64,000 bases of DNA from Streptomyces sp. IMTB 2501 (GCF_001953885.1 NZ_MQUS01000001.1:839569-903568), one strand, 5' to 3'. Positions 39,700 to 54,600 are shown, counted from the first letter of the stretch. Notes: a model not told the origin generated them from the sequence alone. A program made the numbers and translations.

Positions 39700-42600
39700 A
39701 TGACCAACGACGAAAAGCTGCTCTCCTACCTCAAGCGGGTCTCCGCCGACCTGGCCCAGACCCGTCAGCGGCTGCGCGAGGTGGAGACCCAGGACCGGGA
39801 ACCCATCGCCATCGTCGGGATGAGCTGCCGCTTCCCCGGCGGTGTGACCACCCCCGAGGAGTTCTGGCAGCTCGTCCACGACGGCACCGACGCCATCGGT
39901 GACTTCCCCGAGGGCCGGGGCTGGGACGTCGACGCGCTCTACGACCCCGACCCGGACGCCACCGGCAAGACCTACGTCAGGCGCGGTGGCTTCCTGGACG
40001 ACGCGGCCGGGTTCGAGCCGGACTTCTTCGGCATCAGCCCCCGCGAGGCGGTCGCGATGGACCCCCAGCAGCGGCTGCTGCTGGAGGTGTCGTGGGAGGC
40101 TCTGGAACGGTCCCGCATCGCCCCCGACTCGGCGCAGGGCGCCCGGATCGGGGTGTTCGCGGGCACCAACGGGCAGGACTACAAGGACCTGTTGGCGAGG
40201 ATGCCGGAGGACAGCGAGGCGGCGCTCGGCACCGGTGTGCTGGCCGCCGTCATCTCCGGCCGCATCTCCTACACCCTGGGCCTGGAGGGCCCGGCCGTCA
40301 CCATCGACACCGCCTGCTCCTCGGCGCTCGTCGCGGTGCACCTGGCCGTCCAGGCGCTGCGCAACAAGGAGTGCGCCCTCGCCCTCGCGGGCGGCGCCAC
40401 CGTGATGTCCACGCCGAACAACTTCATCGCCTTCTCCCGGCAGCGGGGTCTCGCCCTGGACGGCCGCTGCAAGTCCTTCGCGGACGCGGCGGACGGCACC
40501 GGCTGGAGCGAGGGCGCCGGCATGCTGGTGCTGGAACGGCTCAGCGACGCCCGCCGCAACGGCCATGAGGTGCTGGCCGTCGTCCGCGGCTCCGCCGTCA
40601 ACCAGGACGGTGCCTCCAACGGCCTCACCGCCCCCAACGGGCCGTCCCAGCAGCGCGTCATCCGTGCCGCGCTCACCGGGGCACAGCTCGGCCCGGCCGA
40701 CGTGGACCTGCTGGAGGCGCACGGCACGGGCACCACCCTCGGTGACCCGATCGAGGCCCAGGCCCTACTCGCCACCTACGGCCAGGACCGGCCCGCCGAC
40801 ACCCCGTTGTGGCTGGGGTCGGTGAAGTCCAACATCGGGCACACCCAGGCCGCCGCCGGCGTCGCCGGCATCATCAAGGCCGTCATGGCGATACGGAACC
40901 AGGTCCTGCCCAAGTCGCTGTTCGCCGACGAGCCGTCCACCAAGGTCGACTGGGACCAGGGCCAGGTCCGGCTGCTGACCGAGAACCGGCCCTGGACCGA
41001 CCCCGGCCGCCCGCGCCGGGCCGCCGTCTCCTCCTTCGGCGCCAGCGGCACCAACGCACACACGATCCTGGAGGAGGCTCCCGCCGAGGAGACGGCCGAG
41101 GCCGACGCCCGTTCGGCGCCGCCGCTGGTCCCGTGGGTGCTCTCCGGCCGCACCGAGCGTGCCCTGCGCGAGCAGGCCGCCCGCCTGGTGGCCTCGGCCG
41201 GCGAGCTGGACGCGGTGGACGTGGCGCACTCCCTGGCCGCCACCCGCACCGCCCACCAGTACCGGGCCGTCGTCCTCGGCGCCGACCGGGACACCCTCGT
41301 CGCCGCGACGGACCGGGTCGCCGAGGGCGGCCAGGGCGCCGCGTCCGGCCGGGTCCGCAAGGGCCAGACCGCCTTCCTGTTCACCGGCCAGGGCTCGCAA
41401 CGGGCCGGTATGGGTCGGGAGTTGTACACCCACTTCCCGGTGTTCACCCGCGCCGTCGACGAGATCTGCGGGTTCTTCGGCGACGACCTGCGCGACCTCA
41501 TGTTCGGCGACGACCCCGAGCCGCTGAACCGGACCGCCCGCACCCAGACCGCGCTGTTCGCCTTCGAGGTCGCCCTGTACCGGCTGGTGGAGTCCTGGGG
41601 TGTGACCCCCGACTATCTGGCCGGGCACTCCATCGGCGAGATCGCCGCCGCCCATGTCGCGGGCGTCCTCGACCTGAAGGACGCGACCACGCTGGTGGCC
41701 GCGCGCGGCCGGCTGATGCAGGCGCTGCCCGAGGGCGGCGCGATGATCGCCGTACGCGCCACCGAGGAGGAGGTCCGCCCGCTGCTCACCGAGCGGGTCG
41801 GTATCGCCGCGATCAACGGCCCTGATTCCGTGGTGATTTCGGGCGACGCCGCCGAGGCCGAGGCGGTGGCCGCCCGCTTCGGGAAGAGCCGGCGGCTGAA
41901 GGTCTCGCACGCCTTCCACTCGCCGCTCATGGAACCGATGCTGGACGACTTCCGGGCCATCGTGCGGTCCCTGACCTTCCGCCGGGCCACGATCCCGGTG
42001 GTCTCCAACGTCACCGGCACCCTCGCCACCCAGGACCTCGCCACCCCCGACTACTGGGTGCGCCATGTGCGCGAGGCCGTCCGCTTCCACGACGGGATAC
42101 GCGCCCTCGCCTCCGAAGGCGTCACCCGCTACCTCGAACTCGGCCCGGACGCCGTGCTGACGGCCATGGCCCGCGAGTGCCTGGCCGCCGACGGCACGGA
42201 CACCGACGCCGTGCTGGCCGCGGCCACCCGCCGCGAGCGCGACGAGACCGAGACCCTGCTCACCGCCGTCGCCCGGATGTACGTCGGCGGCGCGACCGTC
42301 GACTGGACCGCGCTGTTCACCGGCGCCCGCACCGTCGACCTGCCCACCACCGCCTTCCAGCGCGACCGGTTCTGGCCCGAAGCGGTCACCAGCGTCGGCG
42401 ACGTCGGCTCCGCCGGACTGGACTCCGCCGACCACCCCCTGCTCGGCGCGGCCACCGTGCTCGCCGACTCCGACGGCGCCGTGCTCACCGGCCGGCTCTC
42501 GGTGCGCACCCACGCCTGGCTCGCCGACCACGTCGTCGGCGGCTCGGTCGTCGTCCCCGGCACTGCCATGGTCGAACTCGCCGTACGCGCCGGCGACCAG

Positions 42601-45600
42601 GTCGGCTGCGGCCGCCTGGAGGAACTCGCCCTGGAAGTACCGCTGGTGCTGCCCCAGGACGACGGCGTGCGCGTCCAGGTCGCCGTCGGCGCACCGGATC
42701 CGTCCGGCGCCCGTACGGTGCACGTGTACGCCCGCGCCGAGAGCGCGCCAGCCGGCGAGCCGTGGACCCTGCACGCCTCCGGCCTCCTCGCCGCCGGCAC
42801 CGGCACCCCGGGCACCCGCCTGGACGTCTGGCCGCCCGAGGGCGCCGAACCCCTCGACACCACCGGCCTCTACGAGCGGCACGCCGCCGCAGGACTGGAG
42901 TACGGGCCCGTCTTCCAGGCCCTGACGGCCGCCTGGCGGCGCGGCGAAGAGGTGTTCGCCGAGGTACGGCTGCCGGAGCGGCCCGCCGCCGACGCCCCGC
43001 GCTTCGGCCTGCACCCGGCCGCCTTCGACGCGGCCCTGCACTCCCTGGCCCTGCTCGGTGACGGATCCGCCGACGACACCGCCCGGCTCCCCTTCATGTT
43101 CGCGGGCGTCACCCTGCACGCCGTCGGCGCCTCCGTACTGCGCGCCCGGCTGGTGTCCACCGGGCCGGACGCCTTCGCGGTCGACCTGGCCGACGCCACC
43201 GGCGCCCCCGTCGCCACGGTCACCTCGCTCGCCGCCCGCCCGCTCACCAACCTGCGCGCCGCGCGCGACACCACCGCCGACGCCCTGTTCACCCTCGACT
43301 GGCAGCCACTGCCCCTGGAGACCGACGCCCCCGACACCGATCACCGGGTGCTGCACAGCACGCCAGGGGCGGACGCGGCCGCCGTACGGGAAGCGCTGCA
43401 CAGCGCGCTCGCGGCTCTCCAGGACGATGACCCCCGCCCGTTGGCGGTCGTCACCTACGGCGCGGTCAGCGTCGCGGGCGAGGACGTGCCCGACCTGGCG
43501 GGTGCGGCCGTCTGGGGCCTGGTGCGGTCCGCGCAGTCGGAGAACCCGGACCGGTTCGTACTCCTCGACCTCGAACCGGGCGCCGATGCCGTTGCCGTGC
43601 TGCCTGGCGTCCTCGCCTCCGGCGAACCGCAGGTCGCGCTGCGCTCCGGAGCCGCGCGTGCCGCGAGGCTGGTGCGAGCCGAAGTGCCCGAAGAATCGGG
43701 TGCGTTGAACTTCGACGCCGAGGGCACGGTTCTTCTCACCGGTGCCACCGGTGGTCTCGGCCCGGTGCTCGCCCGGCACCTGGTCACCGCGTACGGCGTC
43801 CGTCACCTCGCGCTGCTCAGCAGGTCGGGCAACTCCGGCGACCTGATCGCCGAACTGGCCGGCCTCGGAGCCACCGCGACCGCCCACGCCTGCGACGTGG
43901 CCGACCGGGACGCCCTCGCCGCCGTGCTGGCCGGCATCTCAGCCTCACGCCCCCTCGGCGCGGTCGTCCACGCCGCCGGTGTCCTGGACGACGGCGTGGT
44001 CTCCTCGCTCACCCCCGAGCGGATCGACACGGTCCTCGCACCGAAGGCACTCGGCGCCCTCCACCTGCACGAACTGACGGACGGTGTCTCGGCGTTCGTA
44101 CTGTTCTCGTCCGTCGCCGGCACCGTCGGCGCCCCGGGCCAGGGCAACTACGCCGCCGCCAACGCCCTCCTGGACGCCCTCGCCGCGCACCGTCACGCCC
44201 ACGGCGCACCCGCGCTGTCACTGGCCTGGGGACCGTGGGCCCCGTCCGGCGGTATGACCAGCTCCCTCGACGAGGCCGACCGTGCCCGGATGGCGCGCGG
44301 AGGCATGACCGCCCTCTCGGCGGAGGACGGCACCTCCCTGTTCGACCGGGCGGTGCGCACCGGCCGTCCCGCCCTCGCGCCGGTACGTCTCAACCTGCCC
44401 GCGCTGCGCGCCCAGGGCAGCGGACTCGCGCCCGTCTTCCGCGCGCTCGCGGGCCGCCCGGTGCGCCGGGAGGCCGCCGCCGAAGGCGCCGATGTCACCT
44501 TCGCCGAGCGCATGGCCGCCCTCGGGGAGGAGGAGCGGGCCGAGGCGCTGCTGCACACGGTCCGCGCCCACGTCGCCGCCGTGCTCGGGCACGCCAAACC
44601 GGACAGCGTGGAGACCGACCGGGCCTTCAAGGACCTCGGCTTCGACTCGCTCGCCGCGATCGAACTGCGCAACTCGCTCTCCGCCGAGCTCGACCAGCGG
44701 CTGAGCGCCACCCTCGTCTTCGACCACCCGTCGCCCGAGGCGCTCGCCGTGCACCTCGGCACCCTGGTCGGCGGTGCCCTCACCGGAGCCCGCCGGGGCC
44801 GCCGTACCGTCAAGGCCCGCGCGGACGAGCCGCTCGCGATCGTGGGCCTGGCATGCCGCTACCCGGGTGACGTCCGCAGCCCCGAGGACCTGTGGCGGCT
44901 GGTCGCCGACGGCACCGACGCCATCACCCCGTTCCCGGCCAACCGCGGCTGGGACGCGGACCGGATTGTCGACCCGGCCCGGCAGCGGCCCGACACCTCC
45001 TATGTGGGCGAGGGCGGATTCCTGCACGACGCGGGCGAGTTCGACGCCGCGTTCTTCGGGATCAGCCCCAAGGAAGCCGTCGTCATGGACCCGCAGCAGC
45101 GGCTGCTGCTGGAGGCGTCCTGGGAGGCGCTGGAGAGCGCGGGCATCGACCCGCACAGCCTCAAAGGCAGCCGCACCGGAGTGTTCGCCGGTGTCCAGTA
45201 CCACGACTACTTCGGCAGCTTCGGCTCCGGCAGCATCATCTCCGGGCGCATCGCCTACACCCTGGGCCTGGAGGGCCCGTCGCTGTCCGTCGACACGGCC
45301 TGCTCCTCCTCGCTGGTGGCGCTGCACCTGGCCGCGCAGTCGCTCAGGCAGGGCGAGTCCAGCCTCGCGCTGGTCGGCGGTGTCGCGGTCATGGCCACCC
45401 CGGAGACCTTCATCGAGTTCAGCAGGCAGGGTGCGCTCGCTCCCGACGCGCGCACCCGCGCCTTCGCCGACGCGGCGGACGGCACCGTGTGGGGCGAGGG
45501 CGTCGGCGTCATGGTGGTGGAGCGGCTCTCCGACGCTCGCCGCAACGGACACGAGGTACTGGCCGTCGTCCGCGGCACCGCCGTCAACCAGGACGGCGCC

Positions 45601-48600
45601 TCCAACGGCCTCACCGCCCCCAACGGCCCCTCCCAGGAACGCGTCATCCTCGAAGCCCTGGAGAACGCCCGCCTCACCACCGCGGACGTGGACATCGTGG
45701 AGGCCCACGGCACCGGTACGACGCTGGGCGACCCGATCGAGGCGCAGGCGCTGCTGGCCACCTATGGACAAGAGCGCTCCACGGACACTCCGTTGTGGCT
45801 GGGCTCGGTCAAGTCCAACATCGGGCACACCCAGGCCGCCGCAGGTGTCGCGGGCGTCATCAAGATGGTGATGGCCATGCGGCACGGGGTCCTGCCGCAG
45901 ACCCTGCATGTGGACCAGCCGTCCACGAAGGTCGACTGGGACGCCGGACAGGTACGGCTGCTGACCGAGCAGCGGGACTGGCCGCAGCAGGGCCGGCCGC
46001 GCCGGGCCGGAGTGTCCTCGTTCGGGATCAGCGGCACCAACGCCCACGTCATCCTCGAACAGGCCCCGCCCGCTCCCGCCGAGCCGGATCACACCGGACC
46101 CGAGGGCCTCGCCGTCCCGTGGCTGCTCACGGCCAAGACGCCCGCCGCGCTCGCGGGCCAGGCCGCAGCCCTGCTCGGCCACCTCGACACCCACCCCGAT
46201 CTCGATCCGTCCCACATCGGCTGGACGCTCGCCACCGCCCGCGCCCGCTTCGCGCACCGGGCCGCGATCACCGGTGCCGACACGGCCGAACTGCGCGGCG
46301 CGCTGGCCGCGTTGGCCGACGGCACCACCGCCCGCACCCTCGTGGAAGGCACCGCGGCCGGCCGCGCCCGGCCCGTGTTCGTCTTCCCCGGCCAGGGCTC
46401 CCAGTGGTCCGGCATGGCCACCCAACTCCTCGACGACTCCCCGGCGTTCGCCGCCCGCATGGCCGAGTGCGCAGCCGCCCTCGCGCCGTACACCGACTGG
46501 GACTTCCACACCGAGCTGCGCGGCGACCTCGACCGCGTCGACGTCGTGCAGCCGCTGCTGTGGGCCGTGATGGTGTCCCTGGCGCACACCTGGAGCGCGT
46601 ACGGCGTCACCCCGGCCGCCGTCATCGGCCACTCCCAGGGCGAGATCGCCGCCGCCTGCGCCGTCGGCGCCCTGTCGCTGCAGGACGGCGCCCGTGTCGT
46701 CGCCCTGCGGTCCCAGGCCATCGCCGAACTGCTGTCCGGCTCGGGCGGCATGATGTCCGTCGCCGAGGGCGCCGACGCGGTCCGCGCCCGGCTCACCGCC
46801 TGGGACGGCAGGCTGTCGGTCGCCGCCGTCAACGGCGCCGCCTCCACGGTGGTGTCCGGCGATCCCGACGCCCTCGACGAACTCCAGGCGCGGCTGCGCG
46901 AGGAGAAGGTCCGCGCCAAGCGCCTGCCCGTGGACTACGCCTCCCACAGCACCCACGTCGAGACCCTGCGCGAGCGCCTTGCCGACGTCCTCGACGGCAT
47001 CGAGCCGCGCGCCACCCAGGTGCCGTTCTACTCGACCGTCACCGGCGCCCCCATCGACACCACGGAACTCGGCGCCGGGTACTGGTACACCAACCTGCGC
47101 GGAACCGTGCTGTTCGAGGACGCGGTGCGCGCCGCCGTCGCCGACGGACATCAGCTGTTCATCGAGTCCAGCCCGCACCCGGTGCTCACCGTCGGCATCC
47201 AGGAGACCGACGACGCCGTGGCCGCCGTAGGCTCCCTGCGCCGCGACGAAGGCGGCCGGGACCGGCTGCTGACCGCCCTCGGCGAGGCCTTCACCCACGG
47301 CGCCGGCGTCGACTGGGCCGCCGTCGCCGAGGGCCGCCGCCCGCGCCGCGTCCCGCTGCCCGGCTACGCCTTCCAGCGCGAGTGGTACTGGCTCGACAGC
47401 ACCGCGACCGGCGCCGACGTCACCTCCGCCGGACTCGCCCCCACCGACCACGCCCTGCTCGGCGCCGCGATGGTCCGGGCCGACAGCGAGGGCGCCGTCC
47501 TCACCGGACGCCTCTCCCCGGGCATCCAGCCCTGGCTGGAGGACCACCGGGTCGGCGGCCGGCTCCTCTTCCCCGGCACGGGGCATCTGGAGCTGGCCCT
47601 GCGCGCCGGTGACCAGGTCGGCTGCGGCGACATCGCCGAACTCACCCTGCACGCCCCGCTGGTCCTGCCCGACCACGGCGCCGTCCAGCTCCAGGTGGTC
47701 GTCGGCACGCCCGAGGGGGACACTCGCCCCGTCACCATCTGGTCGCGCCCGGAGAGCCCCGACGAGGAGCTGGCGTGGACCCGGCACGCCGATGGCCTGC
47801 TCGCTCCGACCGGCACCCTCGCGGCCACCGCCGACCCGCTGACCGCGTGGCCCCCGCAGGGCGCCGAAGCCATCAGCCTGGACGGCCTGTACGACGAACT
47901 CGCCGCCCTCGGCCTCCGCTACGGGCCGCTCTTCCAGGGCTTGCGCGCCGCCTGGCGCACCGAGGACGGCCTGTACGCGGAGATCGCCTCCGATGCCTCA
48001 CCCGACGGCTTCGGACTGCACCCGGCCCTGTCCGACGCCGCCCTGCACACCGTCGGCCTCACCGACGCCGCGGGCGAGGAGGCCCTGCTGCCGTTCGCCT
48101 GGTCCGGAGTACGGCTGCACGCCACCGGCGCGACCGCGCTGCGCGTCCGCGTCCGGCCGACGGGTGAGGGCACCGTCTCCCTCGCCCTCGCCGACCCCAC
48201 GGGCGCGCCCGTGGCCACCGTCGACTCGCTCACGCTGCGGCCCCTGAAGACCGCAGCGCTGGCCGCCGCGGCCCGCTCGGCACGGGCCGGCGCGCTCTAC
48301 CGGGTGGACTGGGTTCCGGCCCCGGCGGCCCCGGCGGCCGATGCGGCAACGGACGTGATACGCGCCCCGGCCGGGGTGAGCGCCGCCGAGACCCGGGCGG
48401 CCATTGACACGGTCCTGGACGAACTGCGTGCCCGGCTCGCGGACGACGACCACACTCTCGTGGCCATCACCGGCACCGACCCGGCGGGAGCCGCCGTCGG
48501 CGGCCTGGTCCGCTCGGCCCAGTCGGAGAACCCCGGCCGTATCGTGCTGGTCGAAGCGGACGAGGAGCCGGACGCCGAACGCCTCGCCGAGGCGGTGGCC

Positions 48601-51600
48601 ACAGGCGAGCCGCACCTCGCCTTCCGCGACGGCGCCTGGCTGGCGCCGCGGCTGGCCCGCGTCACCGACGGACCTGACACAGGCGAGAGCCCCGGACTGG
48701 GTACCGGCACCGTCCTGCTCACCGGCGCCACCGGAGCCCTCGGCGGTATCCTCGCCCGCCACCTGGTCGCCGAGCGGAACGTCCGGCACCTGCTGCTGCT
48801 CAGCCGCAGCGGCGCCACCGACGGCCTCGTCACCGAACTCACCGAGCTGGGCGCCGAGGTGACGAGCGTCGCCTGCGACGTCGCCGACCGCGCCGCGCTC
48901 ACCGCCGTGCTGGACGCCGTACCGGCCGACCGGCCGCTGACCGCCGTGATCCACGCGGCCGGAGTACTCGCCGACGGCGTGCTCGGCTCGCTGACCGCGG
49001 AGCGGATCGACACGGTGTTCCGGCCGAAGGTCGACGCCGCCTGGAACCTGCACGAACTCACCGCGGACCTCGACCTGTCGGCGTTCGTGCTGTTCTCCTC
49101 GTCCGCCGCCACGCTCGGCTCGCCGGGCCAGGCGAACTACGCGGCTGCCAATGCCTACCTGGACGCGCTCGCCGCACACCGCCGTGCCCTCGGGCTGCCC
49201 GCGCACTCACTGGCCTGGGGGCTGTGGGCGCAGGCCGGCGGCATGACCGGCACCCTCGACGAGACGGACCTCACCCGCATCGCCCGTGGCGGAGTCGCCC
49301 CGCTGGAGACGGCGGAGGGCGTGGCCCTCTTCGACGCCGCCGTGCGCGGCGACGACCCCGCCGTGTTGCCGGTGAAGCTGGACATGGCCTCCCTGCGCGC
49401 CCAGGGCGAGGGCCTGGCCCCGCTGTTCCGTGCCCTGGTGCCCGTACGCCGGGCCGGTGCGGCCACCGGGCAGAGCGCGACAGGCGGTGCCGACGCCCTG
49501 CGGGAGCGGCTCGCCGGGCTGCTGGAGGGGGAGCGCGAACCGTTCCTCACCGAACTCGTGCAGAACCACGTCGCAACCATCCTCGGCTACCGCTCCGCCC
49601 AGGACGTCGGCCGCACCCTGGCCTTCAAGGAACTCGGCTTCGACTCGCTGGCGGCCGTGGAACTGCGCAACCGGCTCACCGCGGCGACCGGCCTGCGGCT
49701 CCCCGCGACCCTCGTGTTCGACCACCCCACGCCGACGGAACTCGCCGGTTATCTCTTCGGTGAACTGACCGGCACCCTCACCGAGGAGACCGTTCGCACG
49801 GCTCCCCGGAGCGCCGCCGACGACGAACCGATCGCCGTCATCGGCATGGCCTGCCGCTTCCCCGGCGACATCGCCTCGCCCGAGGACCTGTGGCGGCTGG
49901 TGGCCGAAGGCCGCGACGCCATCGGCGAGTTCCCGAACGACCGCGGCTGGGACGTGGACAACCTCTACGACCCGACCCTGGACCGGCCCGGCACCAGCTA
50001 CACCCGGCACGGTGCCTTCCTCTACGACGCCGCCGACTTCGACCCGGCGTTCTTCGCCATGGACGAAGAGGAGGCAGAGGTCACCGACCCCCAGCAGCGG
50101 CTGCTGCTGGAGACCTCCTGGGAGGCGCTGGAGCGCGCTTCCATCGACCCCGCCACCCTGCGCGGCTCCGACACCGGTGTCTTCGCCGGCGTGATGTACC
50201 ACGACTACTTCGGCAGCTTCGGCTCCGGCAGCGTGGTCTCCGGCCGGGTCGCCTACACCCTGGGCCTGGAGGGACCGACGCTGTCCGTCGACACGGCCTG
50301 CTCCTCCTCTCTGGTGGCGCTGCACCTGGCCGCCCGGTCGCTGCGCGACGGGGACTGCTCGCTGGCGCTGGCCGGGGGAGTGACCGTCATGGCCACCCCG
50401 GGCACCTTCGTGGAGTTCAGCCGGCACCGGGGCCTGTCCCGGGACGGCCGCTGCAGGCCCTTCGCGGACGCGGCCGACGGCACCGGTTTCGGCGAGGGGG
50501 CCGGCGTGCTGCTGCTGGAACGGCTCTCCGACGCCCGCCGCAACGGTCACAAGATCCTCGCCGTGCTGCGCGGCACCGCCGTCAACCAGGACGGCGCCTC
50601 CAACGGCATCAGCGCCCCCAACGGCCCCGCCCAGCAGCGCGTCATCCGCCGTGCCCTGCGGGCGGCCGGCGTCGGGGCCGCCGAGGTGGACGTCGTCGAG
50701 GCCCATGGCACCGGCACCACCCTCGGCGACCCCATCGAGGCCCAGGCACTGATCGCCACCTATGGTGCCGAGCACACCGAGGACAGCCCGTTGTGGCTCG
50801 GCTCGGTCAAGTCCAACCTGGGCCACACCCAGGCCGCCGCCGGTGTCGCCGGGGTCATCAAGATGGTCGAGGCCATCCGCAACGAGACCCTGCCGGCCAG
50901 CCTCGGCGTCGACCGCCCCTCCCGGCACGTGGAGTGGGAGGGCGCGGGTGTCCGCCTGCTCACCGAGAACCGCCCCTGGCCCGACCCGGGCCGCCCGCGC
51001 CGCGCCGCCATCTCCTCCTTCGGTATCTCCGGCACCAACGCCCATGTCATCGTGGAGGCCGCGCCCGCGGAGGAGCCCGAGCCCCCGCACACAGCCCCGC
51101 CGGTCGACACCGTGCCGTGGCTGCTCTCCGGCCACACCCCCGACGCCCTGCGTGCCCAGGCCACCCGACTGCTGGAGCACCTGTCCGCCGCCCCGGACAC
51201 CGACCCGCACCGCCTCGCCGGCGCGCTCGCCCACGCCCGCACCCGACTCGGCCACCGGGCCGCCGTACTCGGCCGCACTCGGGATGAACTGATCGCGGGT
51301 GTACGGGCGTTGACCGAGGGCCGCACCCCTCGGGCCGGTGCCCTCGGCACCGCCACCGACGGCCGGCTCGCCTTCCTCTTCTCCGGGCAGGGCTCGCAGC
51401 TGCCGGGCATGGGCACCCGTCTGGCGGCGGCGTTCCCCGCCTTCGCCGCCGCCTTCGACGAGATCCGCACCCACCTGGACCCGCAGCTGGACCGGCCGCT
51501 CGCCGACGTCCTGGACTCCGCCGAACTGCTGGAGCGCACCGAGTACACCCAGCCCGCGCTGTTCGCCGTGGAAGTGGCCCTGTACCGGCTGCTGGAGTCC

Positions 51601-54600
51601 TTCGGCGTCCGGCCCGACACCCTGGCCGGGCACTCCGTCGGCGAGTTCGCCGCCGCCCATGTCGCGGGCGTGCTCGGCCTCAAGGACGCCTGCACCCTCG
51701 TCGCCGCCCGGGGACGACTGATGCAGGCCCTGCCCGAGGGCGGATCGATGATCGCCGTACAGGCCACCGAGGACGAGGTAACACCGTTGCTGGGCGGCGG
51801 AGTCGGGATCGCCGCCGTCAACGGGCCCCGGTCGGTGGTCGTTTCCGGCCCCGCCGGACCGGCCCGCGCCCTGGCCGCCCACTTCGAGCGCACCAAGGAG
51901 CTGGCCGTCAGCCACGCCTTCCACTCGTCCCTGATGGAGCCGATGCTGGAGGAGTTCCGCGAGATCGCCGCGTCGCTGTCGTACGGCACCCTGCGCATCC
52001 CGCTGGTGTCCACCCTGACCGGCGCTCCGGCCGCCCCCGACGAGCTGTCCACGCCCGAGTACTGGGTGCGGCACACCCGCGAGGCCGTCCGCTTCGCCGA
52101 CGCCGTCACCGCCCTGCACGACGCGGGCGTACGGCACTTCGCGGAGGTCGGCCCGGGCAGCGCGCTGAGCACCGCGGCCGGTGAGTGCCTGCCGGACGGT
52201 ACGGCCGTCGTACCGCTGCTGCGCAAGGACCGCGAGGAGTCCGAGGCCCTGCTCTCCGGGCTCGCCGCCCTGCACGTGCACGGCGCCGCCGTCGACTGGA
52301 CGGCCCTGCTGCCGCACCGCGACGGCTCGGACCTGCCCACCTACGCCTTCCAGCGCAGCCGATACTGGATGACCGGCGACCTCGGCCTGCCTCGCCCGGC
52401 GGCCGACCATCCGCTGCTCGGCACCGCCGTCGAACTCGCCGGTGCCGACGGCACCCTGTACACCGGCCGCCTCTCCCTCGCCGACCACCCGTGGCTGGCG
52501 GACCACAGCGTCGGCGGGGTGCCGCTGCTGCCGGGCACCGCCTTCGTGGAGATGGCGCTCGCCGCCGGAGCCCGCGTCGGCTGCGGCATGGTGGAGGACC
52601 TGACCGTTACCGAACCGCTGGTCCTGCCCGAGGACGGCGCCGTCCGCCTCCAGTGCACGGTCGGCGAGCCCGATGCGTCCGGCGCCCGCGCCTTCCGCGT
52701 GTACGCCGCCACAGCCGACGGCGACCCGTGGACCACCCATGCCACCGGCCTGCTGCGGCCCGCCGAGGAGCGAGGGGCCCACGACCTCACCGCGTGGCCG
52801 CCGCCAGGCGCCGAACCGGTCGACCTGGACGGCGTCTACGAGCGGCTGGCCGAGCTGGGCGCCGAATACGGGCCCCGCTTCCAGGGCCTGCGCGCTGCCT
52901 GGCGGCGCGGCGACGAGGCGTACGCCGAGGTCGCCGTCTCGACCGACGGAGCCGCGTTCGGCCTGCACCCGGCGCTGTTCGACTCCGCCCTGCACACCAT
53001 CGGGCTGCGCACCGGGGCCGAGGAGCGCATGACGCTGCCCTTCGCGTGGAACGGTGTCGAGCTGTACACGCGGGGCGCGCGTGCGCTGCGGGTGCGGATC
53101 GCGCCGGCCGGTACCGGCGCGGTGCGCATCGAGGCCGCGGACGAGACCGGCCGGCCGGTGGCGCGAGTGGCGTCCCTGTCGCTGCGGGAAGTGGACCCGC
53201 AGCGGATCGCCGCGGCCGCCGCGGGCGGACACGACGACCTCTTCGCCCTCGACTGGATGCCCCTCTCCGTGCCCGCGGCCCCGCAGGCCGGGCGGTGGAC
53301 CGTACTCGGCGCCGGCCGCGAGGAGTTGGCCGGTGCTCTGGCCGGTGAGGTGGCCGAGGTCGCCGTCGCCGCCGGCCTGGCCGAGGCCGCCGAACAGGCC
53401 CCCGACACCCTGGTCGTCGTCCACACCGGCGGCGACGGACCGGACGCGAACCGGGCCGGCGTCCGCGAGTTGCTCGCCCGGGTGCAGGACTGGCTGGCCG
53501 ACGCCCGGTTCGCCGACACCACCCTGGTGGTGTCCACCAAGGGCGCGACCGGTCCCGAGAACGTCGCCGACCCCGGCGCCGCCGCCGCGTGGGGCCTGAT
53601 CCGCTCCGCCCAGTCCGAGCACCCCGACCGCCTGGTCCTCGCCGACCTGGACGACACGGACGCCTCCCGGCGCCTGCTGCCCTCCGCCGTCGCCTCCGGC
53701 GAACCCCAACTGGCACTGCGGGAGGGGAGGCTGAGCGTTCCCCGGCTGGTGCGCGCCCCGCGCCTGGCCGAGTCCGCCCCGGCCGACTGGTCCGGCGGTG
53801 TCCTCGTCACCGGCGGCACCGGCGCGCTGGGCCGGCTGATCGCCCGGCACCTGGTCACCGCGCACGGCGCCGAACGGCTCGTGCTGCTCAGCCGCAGCGG
53901 ACCCGAGGGGCCCGGCGCGGCCGAGCTGAGCGAGGAACTGACCGCGCTCGGCGCGCAGGTGACGATCGTCGCCTGCGACGCCGCCGACCGTGCCGCCCTC
54001 GCCCGGGTCCTGGACGAAAACCCCGTCTCCGCGGTCGTCCACACCGCGGGCGTCCTCGCCGACGCCGTCCTCACGTCGCTCACACCGGAGCGGCTGGACA
54101 CGGTGTTGCGCCCGAAACTGGACGCGGCCTGGAACCTGCACGAACTGACCCGGGAACGGCCGCTGAAGGCGTTCGTGCTGTTCTCCTCCGCGGCCGGTCT
54201 GCTCGGCAGCCCCGGCCAGGCCGGCTACGCGGCCGGCAACACCTTCCTCGACGCCCTCGCCGCGCACCGCCGCTCGCACGGCCTGCCCGCGGTCTCGCTG
54301 GCCTGGGGCGCCTGGGCGGGCAGCGGCGGCATGGCCGACCGGCTCGGCGACACCGACAGCCGTCGTATCGCCTCCGGCGGAGTGCTCGCCCTCGACGCGG
54401 AGGCGGGGCTCGCCCTGTTCGACACGGGCGTGGGCCGCGCCGAACCGGTGCTGCTGCCGGCTCGTCTCGATCTCGCCCCGCGTGAGGCCGCCCGTATCGC
54501 CCCGCTGCTGCGCTCCCTGGTAAGGGCGCCGCGCCGGACCGGGCCCGGAGCATCGGCCGCCGCCTCGGCGCTGCGCCGCGAACTGGCCGGACTCGCGCCC

